Shown here in pieces: positions 23,064-34,248 of a DNA stretch of 64,000 bases. The notes beneath the pieces are model-generated. The model saw only the letters and a program-made list of their open reading frames with translations, was not told the origin of the DNA and ran no database searches. A program made the position numbers and the translations under genes. Every line of letters starts with the position of its first letter. Position 1 is the first letter of the stretch. The stretch lies in NCBI GenBank assembly GCA_029204225.1, contig CM055101.1, positions 63,702,671-63,766,670 on the forward strand, given 5' to 3'. Source of the DNA: Diphasiastrum complanatum (Eukaryota; Streptophyta; Lycopodiopsida; Lycopodiales; Lycopodiaceae).

Positions 23064-23889
23064 TGCTTTCTTTTTTCCACACAATCTTGAAGCTGTTTTT
23101 AACAACTTCCCTCACTTCTGCATGAAAGAGTCTAACAATGGCAATACCTAATCATATGGTCCTCATAAATAACATGTTTTGAGGCTCTTGCGCTCACCTC
23201 AGAAGGTCAATTCCATTATTGGCCATTGTTTCATTTGAGCTCGCCTGCATTTTCATTGATTAAAAAATTCTTTTTCTGGGAGTGTAATTTCGATGGTCAC
23301 ACATAGCCCAAGGGTACTCCTGCATTCTTCCCAATTTGGTGTATTTCAAATTTTGATCGATAGCTTATTAGTGAAACAGATGCGAGTGGTGTTGGCCCTA
23401 GGGGTTTTCCACGACAATCTTATGAATCTCGAAAAGTTGTACTCGGACAAGATCTGCCACAATACTAATGACAATACCAATGAAAAAACAATGAATGCCC
23501 ATTCTCTTTGCCCTCGAAAAGTGGTGACCTGTACCATCTTTATTTTCTATTTTGAGTTTTAGCGCCAGGTGTTTCAGTATTTATTCGCTAGGAAAGAGTT
23601 GAGCGTTTTGTCAATACTACTGGATAGGAATTTTGAATTCCTTCAAGTTTAGTATCTACATAGACCTGGAAGTATATTTACCAGATTTTCATATGCCTTA
23701 CTGAGCCGGTGACATTTCAACCGGGAGGATTAGCAAGGCAGAAAAAGCTACTCAAGCGCCAACTAATCATACACCTGAAACTAATGAAGCGACTAGACAA
23801 TCTTCTGCTACAACAGATTATGACAAGCAGTCAAGTTCTGGTTCCATCTCTCTCTCATGTATCGTGGAAGACTTTAACAATTACCTCCA

Positions 23890-24108
23890 ATAGCTCCTGA
23901 ACGAGGAGGGACGAGAAGGGAAGCGGCGCTTCTTCCTGCTGGATCATCGGCATTCCCATTATGATGACGACGACGACGACGACAACGCCTCTTCTTCTTC
24001 TTCTTCAAGAATTGGATCGTATGGCGCCTTCGTCCTCTTCGTCGCCACTACAAGCTTGCTCCGTTTCATCTCCTTCCTTTTCCCTTTGCACGGTCAATCA
24101 GCCTTCTA
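23890..24108 (+). other. GC-richer open frame with acidic and Ser runs, unrecognised
   Basis: A stop-to-stop frame of about 72 codons, without an ATG near its start, reads LLNEEGREGKRRFFLLDHRH, then seven Asp and six Ser, then a hydrophobic stretch GAFVLFVATTSLLRFISFLF that could span a membrane. It ends at a TAA at 24106-24108. Base composition is GC-richer than the surroundings. It could be one exon of a cellular gene or a by-product of GAC and TCT triplet repeats. I do not recognise it. Confidence 0.3.
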
Positions 24109-24899
24109 ATAAAGTCTTCATTAGGTTAAGGGCGGCCCATACGGTTTGGCCTTAGAATCACGTTTTTGGGTGTGTGAAGATTTGGGCCCGGCCCACTAGA
24201 ATTGTGCCATGTGGCGTCGCTGCTGCATGAGTAGATGTGCCTAAGAAAAATTTACTCTGATGCATCGACGGGCACCGATGGCACCACTTTCTAGAACACC
24301 TGCACACACATGAATATTGTTCCCAGTTTTCACATATATTAGTGACTGAACAACTGTGTTGTTTACTTATGGGATAACGCTTTGGGCTACAAGATGACGT
24401 GGCACTTCGAGTAGCCAAAAAAAAACATGTGGTTGGAGGCGTGCTGGGCTCAAATGCATGCATGTCTCCAAGATACGAGAGTCCCATACCACCACATCCT
24501 ACTTTCAATCCTCCTATACACACATTTTCAGCAAGGCGTCTTTCACATAACCACATGAGAAGAGCTCTTCATTTTTCAAGTGAAAATGAATGCTAAGATC
24601 TAAAAATGGTCAATCTTGAATCATACTAGATCATATGGTGTGTGTGTTTATTGTGTAATTTAGAGCACATTGTAAGGATATAATGTCATGCAATCATGAC
24701 TAGGTATTTAGATAACACATCTCACTGTCATTGGTTGTGAGAAGGGCCTCTATGTGTCTAATAGAGAGCCTCCTCATACATTTTATGATTAAGATTTGAT
24801 AGATGTGTAAAGTAACTAAATTCAAATGTCAATTGTATTTTTCAGTGACAGACTATGTGTGATAGTGTTAAACACGGGCTCATCAGGGTGGCTATATCC

Positions 24900-25115
24900 T
24901 ATATTCCTCCTCCTCTTGAACATTATCTAGTCACCCTTCTTCTCACATGCTCTTATGAATATGAGATTAATTGGAGCAATTAATTCCCATCATGTGCTAA
25001 TGAACTAATATTATGAGCATAATATCATACTCTTAAATCATGTCAAGCTTACAGACATATTTATAGGACAAAATTTTGATGATCTTGGTGATTACATCAG
25101 CAAGTAGATTGTGAG
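24900..25115 (-). pseudogene. Copia 3'-end relic
   Basis: On the minus strand NLLADVITKIIKIL at about 25110-25070 matches the closing 'ADIFTK' region of Copia RNase H. It is followed by a stop and a purine tract (AAGAGGAGGAGGAA) at about 24905-24920, as before a 3' LTR. The LTR itself is not delimited. Confidence 0.45.
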
Positions 25116-25557
25116 GTATCTATCATCCCTTGAAAAATCGTAGGTTGAGCTAATGCCTCCCTACGCAAGCCGAACATGGTGAAATGGGCCCGACCTAGCC
25201 CATTCTATGATGTTAATGGATTTCTAAGTAGAAACCTTGGCTTTTTGATATGTTCGTTTTCTTCATTGTATTGGCATTTCAATGGGGTCAAATACAAGAT
25301 AATGAAAGCGGCATAATGGACAACCCATTTTGCATGTAGAAGAATGGTAATGATGCATCTAATAATTGCTTCATTTCTTGGGCGTATTATGCTAGGTAAG
25401 CATAGTTGTTTTTGGCAAAATCAACCAAGCCTACCATTAAGATATACAGTAGAGCCTTTTAATGTCACTTTACAAATAAGGTAATGGTAGGGGTGAGGGG
25501 TGAGGGGGTGGGACATGGTAGTGGGTTTAACACCTAATGGTATGTGGACCCACATAA

Positions 25558-26372
25558 TGTCGTGGGAGCGCGTGCGTGGGACTGATTCGTGTTCGTCCTC
25601 ACTTCATCTTCTTTATCGCGAACAATTTTCTGTAATTTTCTTTTGTCCGGAAGCCCTTACAGGATCCCAAACACTCGACTACGCATCACAGAACATATTA
25701 TATGCTAGCAATCATGATCTACAGCACAAGACAAGATGCACGAAAATAGAGTGACTGAATTATCACTTTAAGTTTAGAGTGAATTCGTCAGTATCATGCT
25801 CGTTGGCGGAATGACATTCTACTCTTTCGCTGTGTTCAGCTCGTTGGCAGACTTTCATGCACAACTATGGTTTCTTTTCTTTCTTACTCTATTCGTTATG
25901 TCTCTCTCTGTCTCTTACAGATCTTTGTATTCAATACTTTATTATGATCCAGAGAGGATCGTTTATACCTCCACTATGTGGAGTTTACAAGATAGCTAAA
26001 TATAGAATCACATCACTAGTTAACGCTAATCAACTAGTTAGTTAGTATGTGTCGTTGCTACTCGTTTCAGTTGGGCGTGAAGCCCGTTGCGCGAAAGATT
26101 TTCCTTCGTCTGTTTCGCAATCTCCCGTTTGCTTTCGTTCTTTTCATAGTTTTCATTTCGCGTCCCTTTTTCGGCTTTGCGGTCCTGGAGGTGTGTTTGC
26201 AATTCATGATTGATTCGCGAATCGTTCGTGCTTCGAGTCAAAGACACGTTGACTGTCGCAAATTGTTCTCGTTCGTGCTTCGAGTCAAGGTCATGTTGAC
26301 TTTCGTGAATTGTTCAAACTTCGTGTCTTGCTCGTGCTGCGACAAAGTTGTAGGAGTTCACCATTTCTGACA
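25558..26372 (-). repeat. 3' LTR of the old Copia element
   Basis: 815 bp, starting TGTCAGAAATGG on the minus strand directly after the purine tract AAGAGGGAG. It lacks a short segment present at the matching place (about 36815-36835) of the other LTR. Confidence 0.92.
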
Positions 26373-28382
26373 CTCCCTCTTGAACCTTGCAACTTTGTTC
26401 GTTTAATCCAATTGCCTCTCTGTGCTTGGTAAAGAGTGGCTTGTCGAGCAGTTTCGTGAGGAGATCTACAATCATATTTTCTGATTTTATGAGCTGGACC
26501 TGGAGCTCTCCTTTCGAGATCAAATCTCGAATATGACGGTACTTCAGAGGAATGTGCTTTGTCTTTGAATGGAAGACAGGATCCTAGGACAGATAGATGG
26601 CACTCTGAGAGTCCATCATCATCGTGCTTGGCCCCTCTTGTGGTATCCTAATTGCCTCCAACATCATTTGCAGCCACACTACCTCATTTGCCACTTTCGA
26701 GGCTACGACATACTCAGCTTCGCAAGTGGATTGAGATACCAAGGTTTGCTTTTTGCATATCCAGTTGATTGCAGCTCCGCACGCTATCGTACATCCTCCA
26801 GTAATGGACTTGTTGTCATCGTTACAGCTCGCCCAACTCGCATCACTGTAGTGATGCAGCTCGAATCCTTTCTCTTCGTTTCTAGCTCTGTAGGTTAATC
26901 CAACATTCTGGGTACCCTTCAGATACTGTCGGATTCGTTTGGCCATTTTCCAATGTGCTAGACCAGGATTGAAATTGGATCAATGCGTAAATAGAGAAGG
27001 CCAGATCGGGTCTGGTACAAATTATTAAGTACATCAGACTACCAATTAAGTTTTGGTAGGGTATACCTGCCATCTTCTGTTCTTCCTCTTCTATTTTTGG
27101 GCAATCATGTTTCGTGAGCTTGGCTCCAGGTATCATTGGTGTGGCTTTCTCTTCACAGTCCATCATGTGGTACTGCTTCAGCACTTTTCTGGTGTACTCT
27201 GACTGACTCAAGTGCATCTCGCCATTTGTTCGATCTCTTCTGATCTCCAGCCCTAAGCATTTTGTTGCTTCTCCAAGATCTGTGATTTCGTAGTTTTCAG
27301 AAATCTGACTCTTCGCATCTTTGATCAACATCAAGGAATTTTCTATCATCAACGAATCATCCACGAAAATGGTCAGTATCACAAAATCCTTTCCTACTCT
27401 TTTGATGTAGACATTACAGTCTGGTGGAGTAGGATTGAAGTCTAGAGACTTCAGAAGACCATCAAGCTTTTTGTACCAGGCTCATGATGTCTGTTTTAGA
27501 CCGTAGATGCATCTTTGCAATCGATAGACATATTGTCTATTGTCGGGGTCTTCATAGCCTTCAAGTTGCTTCATGAAAATTTCTTCCTCTAGATCTCCAT
27601 GGAGAAAGGCTGTTTTCATGTCAATCTAGTGAATTTCCATATTGTACTGTGTGGCATATGCAAGGAATAGTCTTATGCTTGTCATCTTGACCATGGGCGA
27701 ATATGTGTCGAAATAGTCGACACCATATCTTTGCGTATAGCCCTTCGCGACAAGTCTTGCTTTGTAGCGGCCAATGGTGCCATCTGATTTCAGTTTCTTC
27801 TTGTACACCCATTTGCAGTCAACTACTTTTCTATTTTCAGGCAGTGGCTCTAATGTCCATGCCTCATTTTTCCTCATCGACTCGATCTCTTCTGACATTG
27901 CCTATTTCCATATTTCTCTCTCTGGACTCTGGATAGCTTCTTGGTATGTAGTTGGTTCTTCTATGAAGCTGCAGTGCTCGAACTGCGTGTCTTCGCTCCA
28001 TTGAAGATTGTCATAAAAGCGGTCTGGAGGTCTTCTTTGTCTGGTTGACCTTCGAAGTTCGTTTCGTCGCTGTTCGAACATTTCTTGTTCGTGGGTCGAT
28101 CCTCTGTTTCCTGCTGCTCTGGAGTCTGGGGTCCTGCATTTTGATTTGATGACTGTCATCGATCTCCCTCTTGAATAGGCAGCAGTGTGAAGATCTCATG
28201 GTCTCTTTCATCTTTCAATCCAAGGAATGTGGACTCGTCGAACTTCACATCTTTGCTCGAAACAACCTTCTTCATGGATTGTAGAGTCTGTACACATGTG
28301 TTCCATTCGAGTAGTCGACCATGATTGTTTGTTCGGATTTGTCGTCGAGCTTGTTTCTCTTTTCCTTTGGAATGTGCTTGTA
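26314..28382 (-). pseudogene. Integrase tail, reverse transcriptase and RNase H of the old Copia element
   Basis: From 28382 down, the frame continues the integrase C-terminus (NKLDDKSEQTIMVDY), then shifts. RVT_2 follows at 27898-27000: WTLEPLPENRKVVDCKWVY, KARLVAKGYTQRYGVDYF and the catalytic FVDD at about 27367. The LYGLKQ box reads IYGLKQTS and is followed by a stop. RNase H spans 26946-26584 with HHYSDASWAS and STCEAEYVVASK, and ends with MIVDLLTKLLDKPLF near 26450. Several stops and shifts make it non-functional. Confidence 0.9.
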
Positions 28383-28387
28383 TGCTG
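28383..28387 (+). repeat. Target duplication TGCTG, left
   Basis: TGCTG directly before the left LTR of the young element. It is repeated at 34249-34253 directly after the right LTR. Confidence 0.97.
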
Positions 28388-29040
28388 TGTGAAAAATTGT
28401 CAACTAGTAGTATTTTCCTAACTTGAGATTTTGTAGGCCTATGGCCAAATAAAAGTTAGAGATAGGTTCATACATGTATGTAGAGGCCCAAAGTATGTGT
28501 ACACTACTTTTGAGGTCACATTAATTAGAGGAGGTCGAGTGTGGAGCTCTTCTATTGGCTCATAATTTGGTGCATTCCTATTTGACCAAATTTCTAGGTA
28601 TATGGGTGAATCCTATTGGACCCCAATTTTAGCCTATCATAAGACAAGTGGCCAAGAGGCACTATGGCTGCTATAAATAGCCATCTCCACGAGTATGTAC
28701 ACATCTCATTTTCATTCTATTGAATGAATGTTATGCTCTTTGAAGGTCCATCTTCTTCTCTCTCACTTTTTTGTTCATATCTTGCATTCTAGCCACTAGA
28801 ATTGTGATTTCTTTGTTGCTATGGCTTCACACGTGTGAAATGCAGGTTGTAGGCTCTGAAGTACGGACAGGGACAGCAAGTTTCTGTTTGTGGAAGCTTA
28901 TGATCAGATTTTGATGTTTAGTTGATGTTTAGTATGCTTAACATCACAATTTCTATCATTTTTTCAATCTAGATGTGCATAACTTCCATGGCCAAGATCT
29001 TTATGAAACTTTAGCATCTTTTGGATCTGAGTTTTTCACA
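28388..29040 (+). repeat. 5' LTR of the young Copia element
   Basis: 653 bp, TGTGAAAAATTG...TTTTTCACA. A TATA box (TATAAATA, 28672-28679) sits about 285 bp inside, and transcription would start shortly after it. Confidence 0.97.
28672..28679 (+). promoter_or_regulatory. TATA box of the 5' LTR
   Basis: TATAAATA within CTGCTATAAATAGCC, the only strong TATA box in the LTR. The identical site in the 3' LTR is at about 33880. Confidence 0.75.
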
Positions 29041-29052
29041 TGGTATCAGAGC
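29041..29052 (+). promoter_or_regulatory. Primer binding site, initiator-Met tRNA 3' end
   Basis: TGGTATCAGAGC directly follows the 5' LTR and is complementary to the 3' end of plant initiator-Met tRNA, the usual Copia primer. Confidence 0.95.
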
Positions 29053-29649
29053 ATTAGGCGGCCAAATGTGCAGGTTTTGCCAGATTTAGAAGAGATTTGT
29101 GGGCGAGTTTGCTTTTGTAGCATTCCAATCAAGTTTCTAGCTAAAAATCTTGTTGATTTATGTGTAGAAATTGGATCTTTGTGATCAAAACATCATTTGT
29201 ATGCATTTCAATTGAAGTAGGGCGAATTCCCTCTGTACTTATCAGAATAAGGAGACAAAAATTGTTTTGGAAAGAGGGAGATGCAAGATCCAACAAGATC
29301 CTATTAGTTTTCCATTCTAGCATATAGTTTTTTGATTCAATTTCTTGCTTCTTCATGTCAAAAACTTCAAAATTGATGTAACCCTCTGATTTTCAGTTTG
29401 CTGAATGATTCAAGAGTGTATTTCAATCTTAGGAGTGAGGGAAAAGCAAGTATATTGAGGTTTGGTCTTGGTTTGATCAAGAAATCATAAAACTAGTGGC
29501 TAAAATTAAGGAAAAAGTGAGGAAAAGAGAGAAAAAGTAAGGTTTTAGGTTCCAAATCTTTGTGATTTCTTCTTGTGTTTCATTTGTTGATTCAAGAGAG
29601 TGCTTAGTGCATTGGAACAGGTCAAAGATCAGAGATCAATCATTGCAAC
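29053..29649 (+). other. Leader of the young Copia element
   Basis: About 600 bp between primer site and ATG, with no frame of note. Its last 100 bp are clearly related to the leader of the minus-strand relative upstream of 54692. Confidence 0.7.
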
Positions 29650-32600
29650 ATGGCTACAAATGGAGGCTACATGTTGGAAAGCAATGATAGGCTTACCTCC
29701 CTCAACTATTCTACTTGGAAAGTAAGGATGGAGTCTTTGCTTGAGATGAATGAGTTGATGGATATTGTTGTAGGTGTGGAGGAGAGACCTTTGGCACCTC
29801 AAGAACAATTGAGGTATGACAAGAGGGCAAAGAAAGCCCTTCACATGATCAAGATGAATGTGACAAATGAGCTTATCAAAGAGGTTGGTAAGTGCACATC
29901 ATCTAGTGAAGCTTGGGAAGCCTTGAAGAAGGTTTATGAATCCAAGTCTACTTCTAGAGTGTTGACTTTAAGAAGGCAAATCTTTTCTTGTATGCAAAAG
30001 AAGAGTGAGAATGGACATGCTTTTGTTTTGAGAGTTAAAGCATTGAATGATGAGTTAGCATGCATTAATGATGGCATAAATAATGAGGAGCTTGTTCAAG
30101 TGATTCTCAATGGCTTGTTGGATGATCATGCTAATCTTGTTCAAAGTTATGCTATCCAAAAATGTTTACCAAGTGTTGGAGACTTGCAAGAGGTCTTGTT
30201 GGCTGAAGAATTCAGGTTGCAAGCAAGAGTGGGAGCATCTTCTACATCTCAAGGAGGAGAAGAGGAGGCAATGTTCTCTAAAGGCAAGTTCAAGGGCAAA
30301 GGTAAAAGCAATTGGTCTAAAGGGCAAGACCAAGGTGAGCACTCTACTTTTGGCAAAAAGAAGGATAGATCTAAGCTAAAATGTTTCTATTGTGGAGTCA
30401 AAGGGCATTTTGCTAGTGATTGTTTTAAGAAAAAGAGGGATCAAGGGGAAAAGCAAACCAATCTAACTATTGATGAGGGTGGGGATGAGCTTCTTTCAAA
30501 TGATGCTTTTGTTATGTCATCTTGCTTGTTGGCTAATCATGGAGACATTGATCCTTGGTGGATTGATAGTGGAGCCACTTCTCATATGACATATCATAAA
30601 GAGTATTTTTCATCTTTAATGGCATTTGATGGTGATAGGAAGGTAATCTATACCGCAAATGATGGTGAGTGTGCAATCAAGGGGATTGGCACAATTCCTA
30701 TTTCACTTTCTACAAATAGGAATATAGAATTGAAAGATGTTTTGCTCATTCCATCCATTACCAAGAACTTACTTAGTGTAAGCCAAATGCTTGACAAAGG
30801 ATTCAAAGTTGAGTTTGATGGTGATGCTTGCTTGATCAAAAAGGGGTGTAGTATCATTGCAAAAGGGAAAAGGCAAGGGAAATTGTTCAAGCTTGATGCA
30901 TGTGTTGTTGCTAACCAAGTTGGATGCATGGCAAATGAACAAATGTCAATTCAAGAGGTATGGCATAAAAGGATGGGACATCTCAACTACAAGGCCTTGG
31001 AGGTAATAGCCAAAAAGGAGGTAGTAAGGGGACTTCCCAAGTCTCTTACTTGCTTGAATCATGTTTGTGAAGAATGTGCTTTGTCTAAATCACATAGATT
31101 GCCATATACTAGATCTATATCTAGATCTAAGATGCCTTTTTCTCTCTTGCATTCGGATATTCATGGTGTTACTACAATTAGCAATGGAGGTGCTAAGATG
31201 TATGTAACTTTCATTGATGATTTTAGTAGATTTTGTTGGGTTTATCTACTAAAGAGCAAGGATGAGGTGTTTGATGTGTTTGTCAAGTTCAAAGTTGCTA
31301 TTGAGACTCAATTTACAACCAAAATCAAATGCTTGAGGAGCGACAATGGTGGTGAATACATTTCTAACAAATTCAAAGCCTTTTGCGATGAGCATGGGAT
31401 CAAGAGGGAGTACACATGTCCAAGAACACCACAACAAAATGGAGTGGCCGAGAGGAAGAATAGAACCTTGTGTGAGAGTGCAAAGGCAATGAGATTGAAT
31501 GCTAATCTTCCTAAACCTTTTTGGAGTGATGCTTTGTTGTGTGCAAATTTCCTATGCAATAGATGGCCAAGTGTTGTATTGGAAGGAAAAACCCCTTTTG
31601 AAGCTTTGTTTGGTACGAAGCCTAATGTCAAGTTTCTAAGAACTTTTGGATGCATTTGCTACTTCAACATTACTCTTGATGATAGAACTAAGGAGGATCC
31701 ATCTTCAAGAAAGGGCATTTTTGTTGGTTATAGTGAAGTAAGCAAAGCATATAGGATTTATGTTCCTTCAATCAAGAAAGTGTTCACAAGTAGGGATGTC
31801 ATTTTTGATGAAGGTAACATTCCAAAAGTTGTTTCAAGTGATGATGGTGTTGTTGCAACTAATGTGCTTGATGACAATGGAGTTGATGACACATTGGATG
31901 TGGATGTTGAAGAAGCCTCTTCAAGTCAAATTCCAAGGAGAACTCCAAGGCATAAAGTGAAACCCTCAAGGCTCACTTATGATGGCAAAGGTAAGCAAGT
32001 GGTGGATGGATCCAACTATGCTTTCCTAACTTCTTTTGATGTACCTTCATGTGTAGATGAAGCAAGGCAAGAAGAGGAATGGATCCAAGCAATGGATCTT
32101 GAGTTTGAAGCACTTATGAAGAACAACACATGGAGATTGGTGGAGCTTCCAAAGGGCAAAAGTGCAATTGGATGCAAATGGATCTTCAAGGTAAAGACAA
32201 ATCAAGATGGATCTATCAACAAGTTGAAGGCAAGGTTGGTGGCTAAAGGTTATGCTCAAGAGCATGGCATTGACTATGAGGAAACCTTTGCACCCGTGGC
32301 AAAGATGGTGAGCATAAGAGTAATCATTTCCCTTGCAACTCTTTATGGATGGGATCTTTGGCAATTAGACATTTCTAATGCTTTCTTGAATGGTGATCTT
32401 GAAGAGGAAGTCTACATGGAGCAACCCGAGAGCTATGTTTCTCATAGCAAGCCTAATCATGTGTGTTTTCTACAAAAAAGTTTGTATGGTCTTAAGCAAG
32501 CACCAAGGAGTTGGTATGCTAGGCTTAACTCTTTTCTACTTTCTCAAAACTTCACTATGAGTGAGTATGATCATTCACTTTACTTTAGAATTAGTGCTAA

Positions 32601-33600
32601 TGATGTTACAATCCTTCTAATTTATGTGGATGACATTATTTTAAGTGGAGGGAACAAGGAAGATATAGAAGATATCAAGAAAGCACTAAAAAAGGAATTT
32701 GAAGTGCATGATCTTGGTCTTTTGAGCTATATCTTAGGAATAGAAGTAATTAGAACTTCTCAAATCACTTTTATTTCACAAGAGAAGTATGCTATTTCTA
32801 TTCTCAATAGATTTCATATGGTAGATGCAAATCCTATTGATACACCTATGGAATCACATGTAAAGCTAACTATAAGAGGTAATGAAAGATCCTTCGAGGA
32901 CATTACTCTCTATAGGAAGCTAATAGGTTCTCTTATATATCTAACCATCACAAGACCTGATTTATCTTATTGTGTTGGTAGATTAAGCCAATTCATGCAA
33001 GATCCTAGCATAGAACATTGGAAACTAGGAAAGAGGATCTTGAGATACATCTCGGGAACAAAAGATTTTGGCATTGTTTATAGAGGCTCATCACCTAACT
33101 TATTTGGTTTTTCAGATTCAGATTTTGCAGGAGACCTTATGGATAGAAAATCCATAAATGCACATGCTATTTTCATAGGTGATGGAGCTATCTCATGGAT
33201 GTCGAAGAAACAAGCAACTATATCACTTTCTTCTAGTGAGGCCGAGTACAAAGCTTTGACATCATGCACAAAGGAGATGGTGTGGATCAAGAGGATGATT
33301 ATGGAGCTTCATTTGCTGGATTTTTCAGAGAGTCCAATCATCTTTTGTGACAACCTTTCAGCCCAAAGTCTAGCAAGCAATCCGGTTTTCCATGCAAGGA
33401 GCAAACATATCGAGGTGGCTTACCATTTTGTGAGAGAACAAGTGTTGGCAAAAGAGATCAAGCTTGAACATGTCCCATCAAAGGAATGTGTGGCTGATAT
33501 CTTTACCAAAGCATTGGGAAAGGACTTATTTTTCAAGCATAGAACAAGTCTTGGTGTACTTTCTAAATCTATGCTAAAACTAGTTGAAGAGGGAGTGTGA
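29650..33600 (+). CDS. gag-pol: Copia Gag-Pol polyprotein, intact, 1316 residues
   Basis: One frame from ATG 29650 to TGA 33598-33600. In order: Gag with DUF4219/UBN2-type sequence (residues about 10-190, NYSTWKVRMESLLEM, SSEAWEALKKVYE); CCHC knuckle C245-C248-H253-C258; aspartic protease WIDSGATSHM with D306; the pre-integrase zinc region (HKRMGHLNY, CEECALSKSHRLP, about 437-490); integrase core D503, D565, E601 with D-D-35-E spacing; reverse transcriptase about 800-1050 with KARLVAKGYAQ, LYGLKQAPRSWY and catalytic YVDD 992-995; RNase H about 1135-1275 with SDSDFAGD and SSSEAEYKAL. All active-site residues are present and length is normal for Copia. The stop codon lies in the first bases of the 3' LTR, so the purine tract is coding. 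Confidence 0.97.
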   Translation: MATNGGYMLESNDRLTSLNYSTWKVRMESLLEMNELMDIVVGVEERPLAPQEQLRYDKRAKKALHMIKMNVTNELIKEVGKCTSSSEAWEALKKVYESKSTSRVLTLRRQIFSCMQKKSENGHAFVLRVKALNDELACINDGINNEELVQVILNGLLDDHANLVQSYAIQKCLPSVGDLQEVLLAEEFRLQARVGASSTSQGGEEEAMFSKGKFKGKGKSNWSKGQDQGEHSTFGKKKDRSKLKCFYCGVKGHFASDCFKKKRDQGEKQTNLTIDEGGDELLSNDAFVMSSCLLANHGDIDPWWIDSGATSHMTYHKEYFSSLMAFDGDRKVIYTANDGECAIKGIGTIPISLSTNRNIELKDVLLIPSITKNLLSVSQMLDKGFKVEFDGDACLIKKGCSIIAKGKRQGKLFKLDACVVANQVGCMANEQMSIQEVWHKRMGHLNYKALEVIAKKEVVRGLPKSLTCLNHVCEECALSKSHRLPYTRSISRSKMPFSLLHSDIHGVTTISNGGAKMYVTFIDDFSRFCWVYLLKSKDEVFDVFVKFKVAIETQFTTKIKCLRSDNGGEYISNKFKAFCDEHGIKREYTCPRTPQQNGVAERKNRTLCESAKAMRLNANLPKPFWSDALLCANFLCNRWPSVVLEGKTPFEALFGTKPNVKFLRTFGCICYFNITLDDRTKEDPSSRKGIFVGYSEVSKAYRIYVPSIKKVFTSRDVIFDEGNIPKVVSSDDGVVATNVLDDNGVDDTLDVDVEEASSSQIPRRTPRHKVKPSRLTYDGKGKQVVDGSNYAFLTSFDVPSCVDEARQEEEWIQAMDLEFEALMKNNTWRLVELPKGKSAIGCKWIFKVKTNQDGSINKLKARLVAKGYAQEHGIDYEETFAPVAKMVSIRVIISLATLYGWDLWQLDISNAFLNGDLEEEVYMEQPESYVSHSKPNHVCFLQKSLYGLKQAPRSWYARLNSFLLSQNFTMSEYDHSLYFRISANDVTILLIYVDDIILSGGNKEDIEDIKKALKKEFEVHDLGLLSYILGIEVIRTSQITFISQEKYAISILNRFHMVDANPIDTPMESHVKLTIRGNERSFEDITLYRKLIGSLIYLTITRPDLSYCVGRLSQFMQDPSIEHWKLGKRILRYISGTKDFGIVYRGSSPNLFGFSDSDFAGDLMDRKSINAHAIFIGDGAISWMSKKQATISLSSSEAEYKALTSCTKEMVWIKRMIMELHLLDFSESPIIFCDNLSAQSLASNPVFHARSKHIEVAYHFVREQVLAKEIKLEHVPSKECVADIFTKALGKDLFFKHRTSLGVLSKSMLKLVEEGV
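33584..33595 (+). promoter_or_regulatory. Polypurine tract of the young Copia element
   Basis: GAAGAGGGAG lies directly before the 3' LTR. It is the plus-strand primer region and is also translated as the last residues of the polyprotein. Confidence 0.8.
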
Positions 33601-34248
33601 AAAATTGTCAACTAGTAGTATTTTCCTAACTTGAGATTTTGTAGGCCTATGGCCAAATAAAAGTTAGAGATAGGTTCATACATGTATGTAGAGGCCCAAA
33701 GTATGTGTACACTACTTTTGAGGTCACATTAATTAGAGGAGGTCGAGTGTGGAGCTCTTCTATTGGCTCATAATTTGGCGCATTCCTATTTGACCAAATT
33801 TCTAGGTATATGGGTGAATCCTATTGGACCCCAATTTTAGCCTATCATAAGACAAGTGGCCAAGAGGCACTATGGCTGCTATAAATAGCCATCTCCACGA
33901 GTATGTACACATCTCATTTTCATTCTATTGAATGAATGTTATGCTCTTTGAAGGTCCATCTTCTTCTCTCTCACTTTTTTGTTCATATCTTGCATTCTAG
34001 CCACTAGAATTGTGATTTCTTTGTTGCTATGGCTTCACACGTGTGAAATGCAGGTTGTAGGCTCTGAAGTACGGACAGGGACAGCAAGTTTCTGTTTGTG
34101 GAAGCTTATGATCAGATTTTGATGTTTAGTTGATGTTTAGTATGCTTAACATCACAATTTCTATCATTTTTTCAATCTAGATGTGCATAACTTCCATGGC
34201 CAAGATCTTTATGAAACTTTAGCATCTTTTGGATCTGAGTTTTTCACA
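33596..34248 (+). repeat. 3' LTR of the young Copia element
   Basis: 653 bp, the same length as the 5' LTR with one difference seen. It is followed by the target duplication TGCTG at 34249-34253. Confidence 0.97.

Larger units (their letters stand above)
28388..34248 (+). mobile_element. Young intact Copia element, nested
   Basis: 5861 bp with two 653-bp LTRs in which I see a single difference (T at the left, C at the right, in TTTGGTGCA / TTTGGCGCA). The 5-bp target duplication is perfect, the primer site TGGTATCAGAGC is intact, and one uninterrupted Gag-Pol frame and a purine tract are present. It sits inside the integrase gene of the old element in the opposite orientation. The near-identity of the LTRs means a very recent insertion and a copy that may still be competent. 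Confidence 0.98.
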
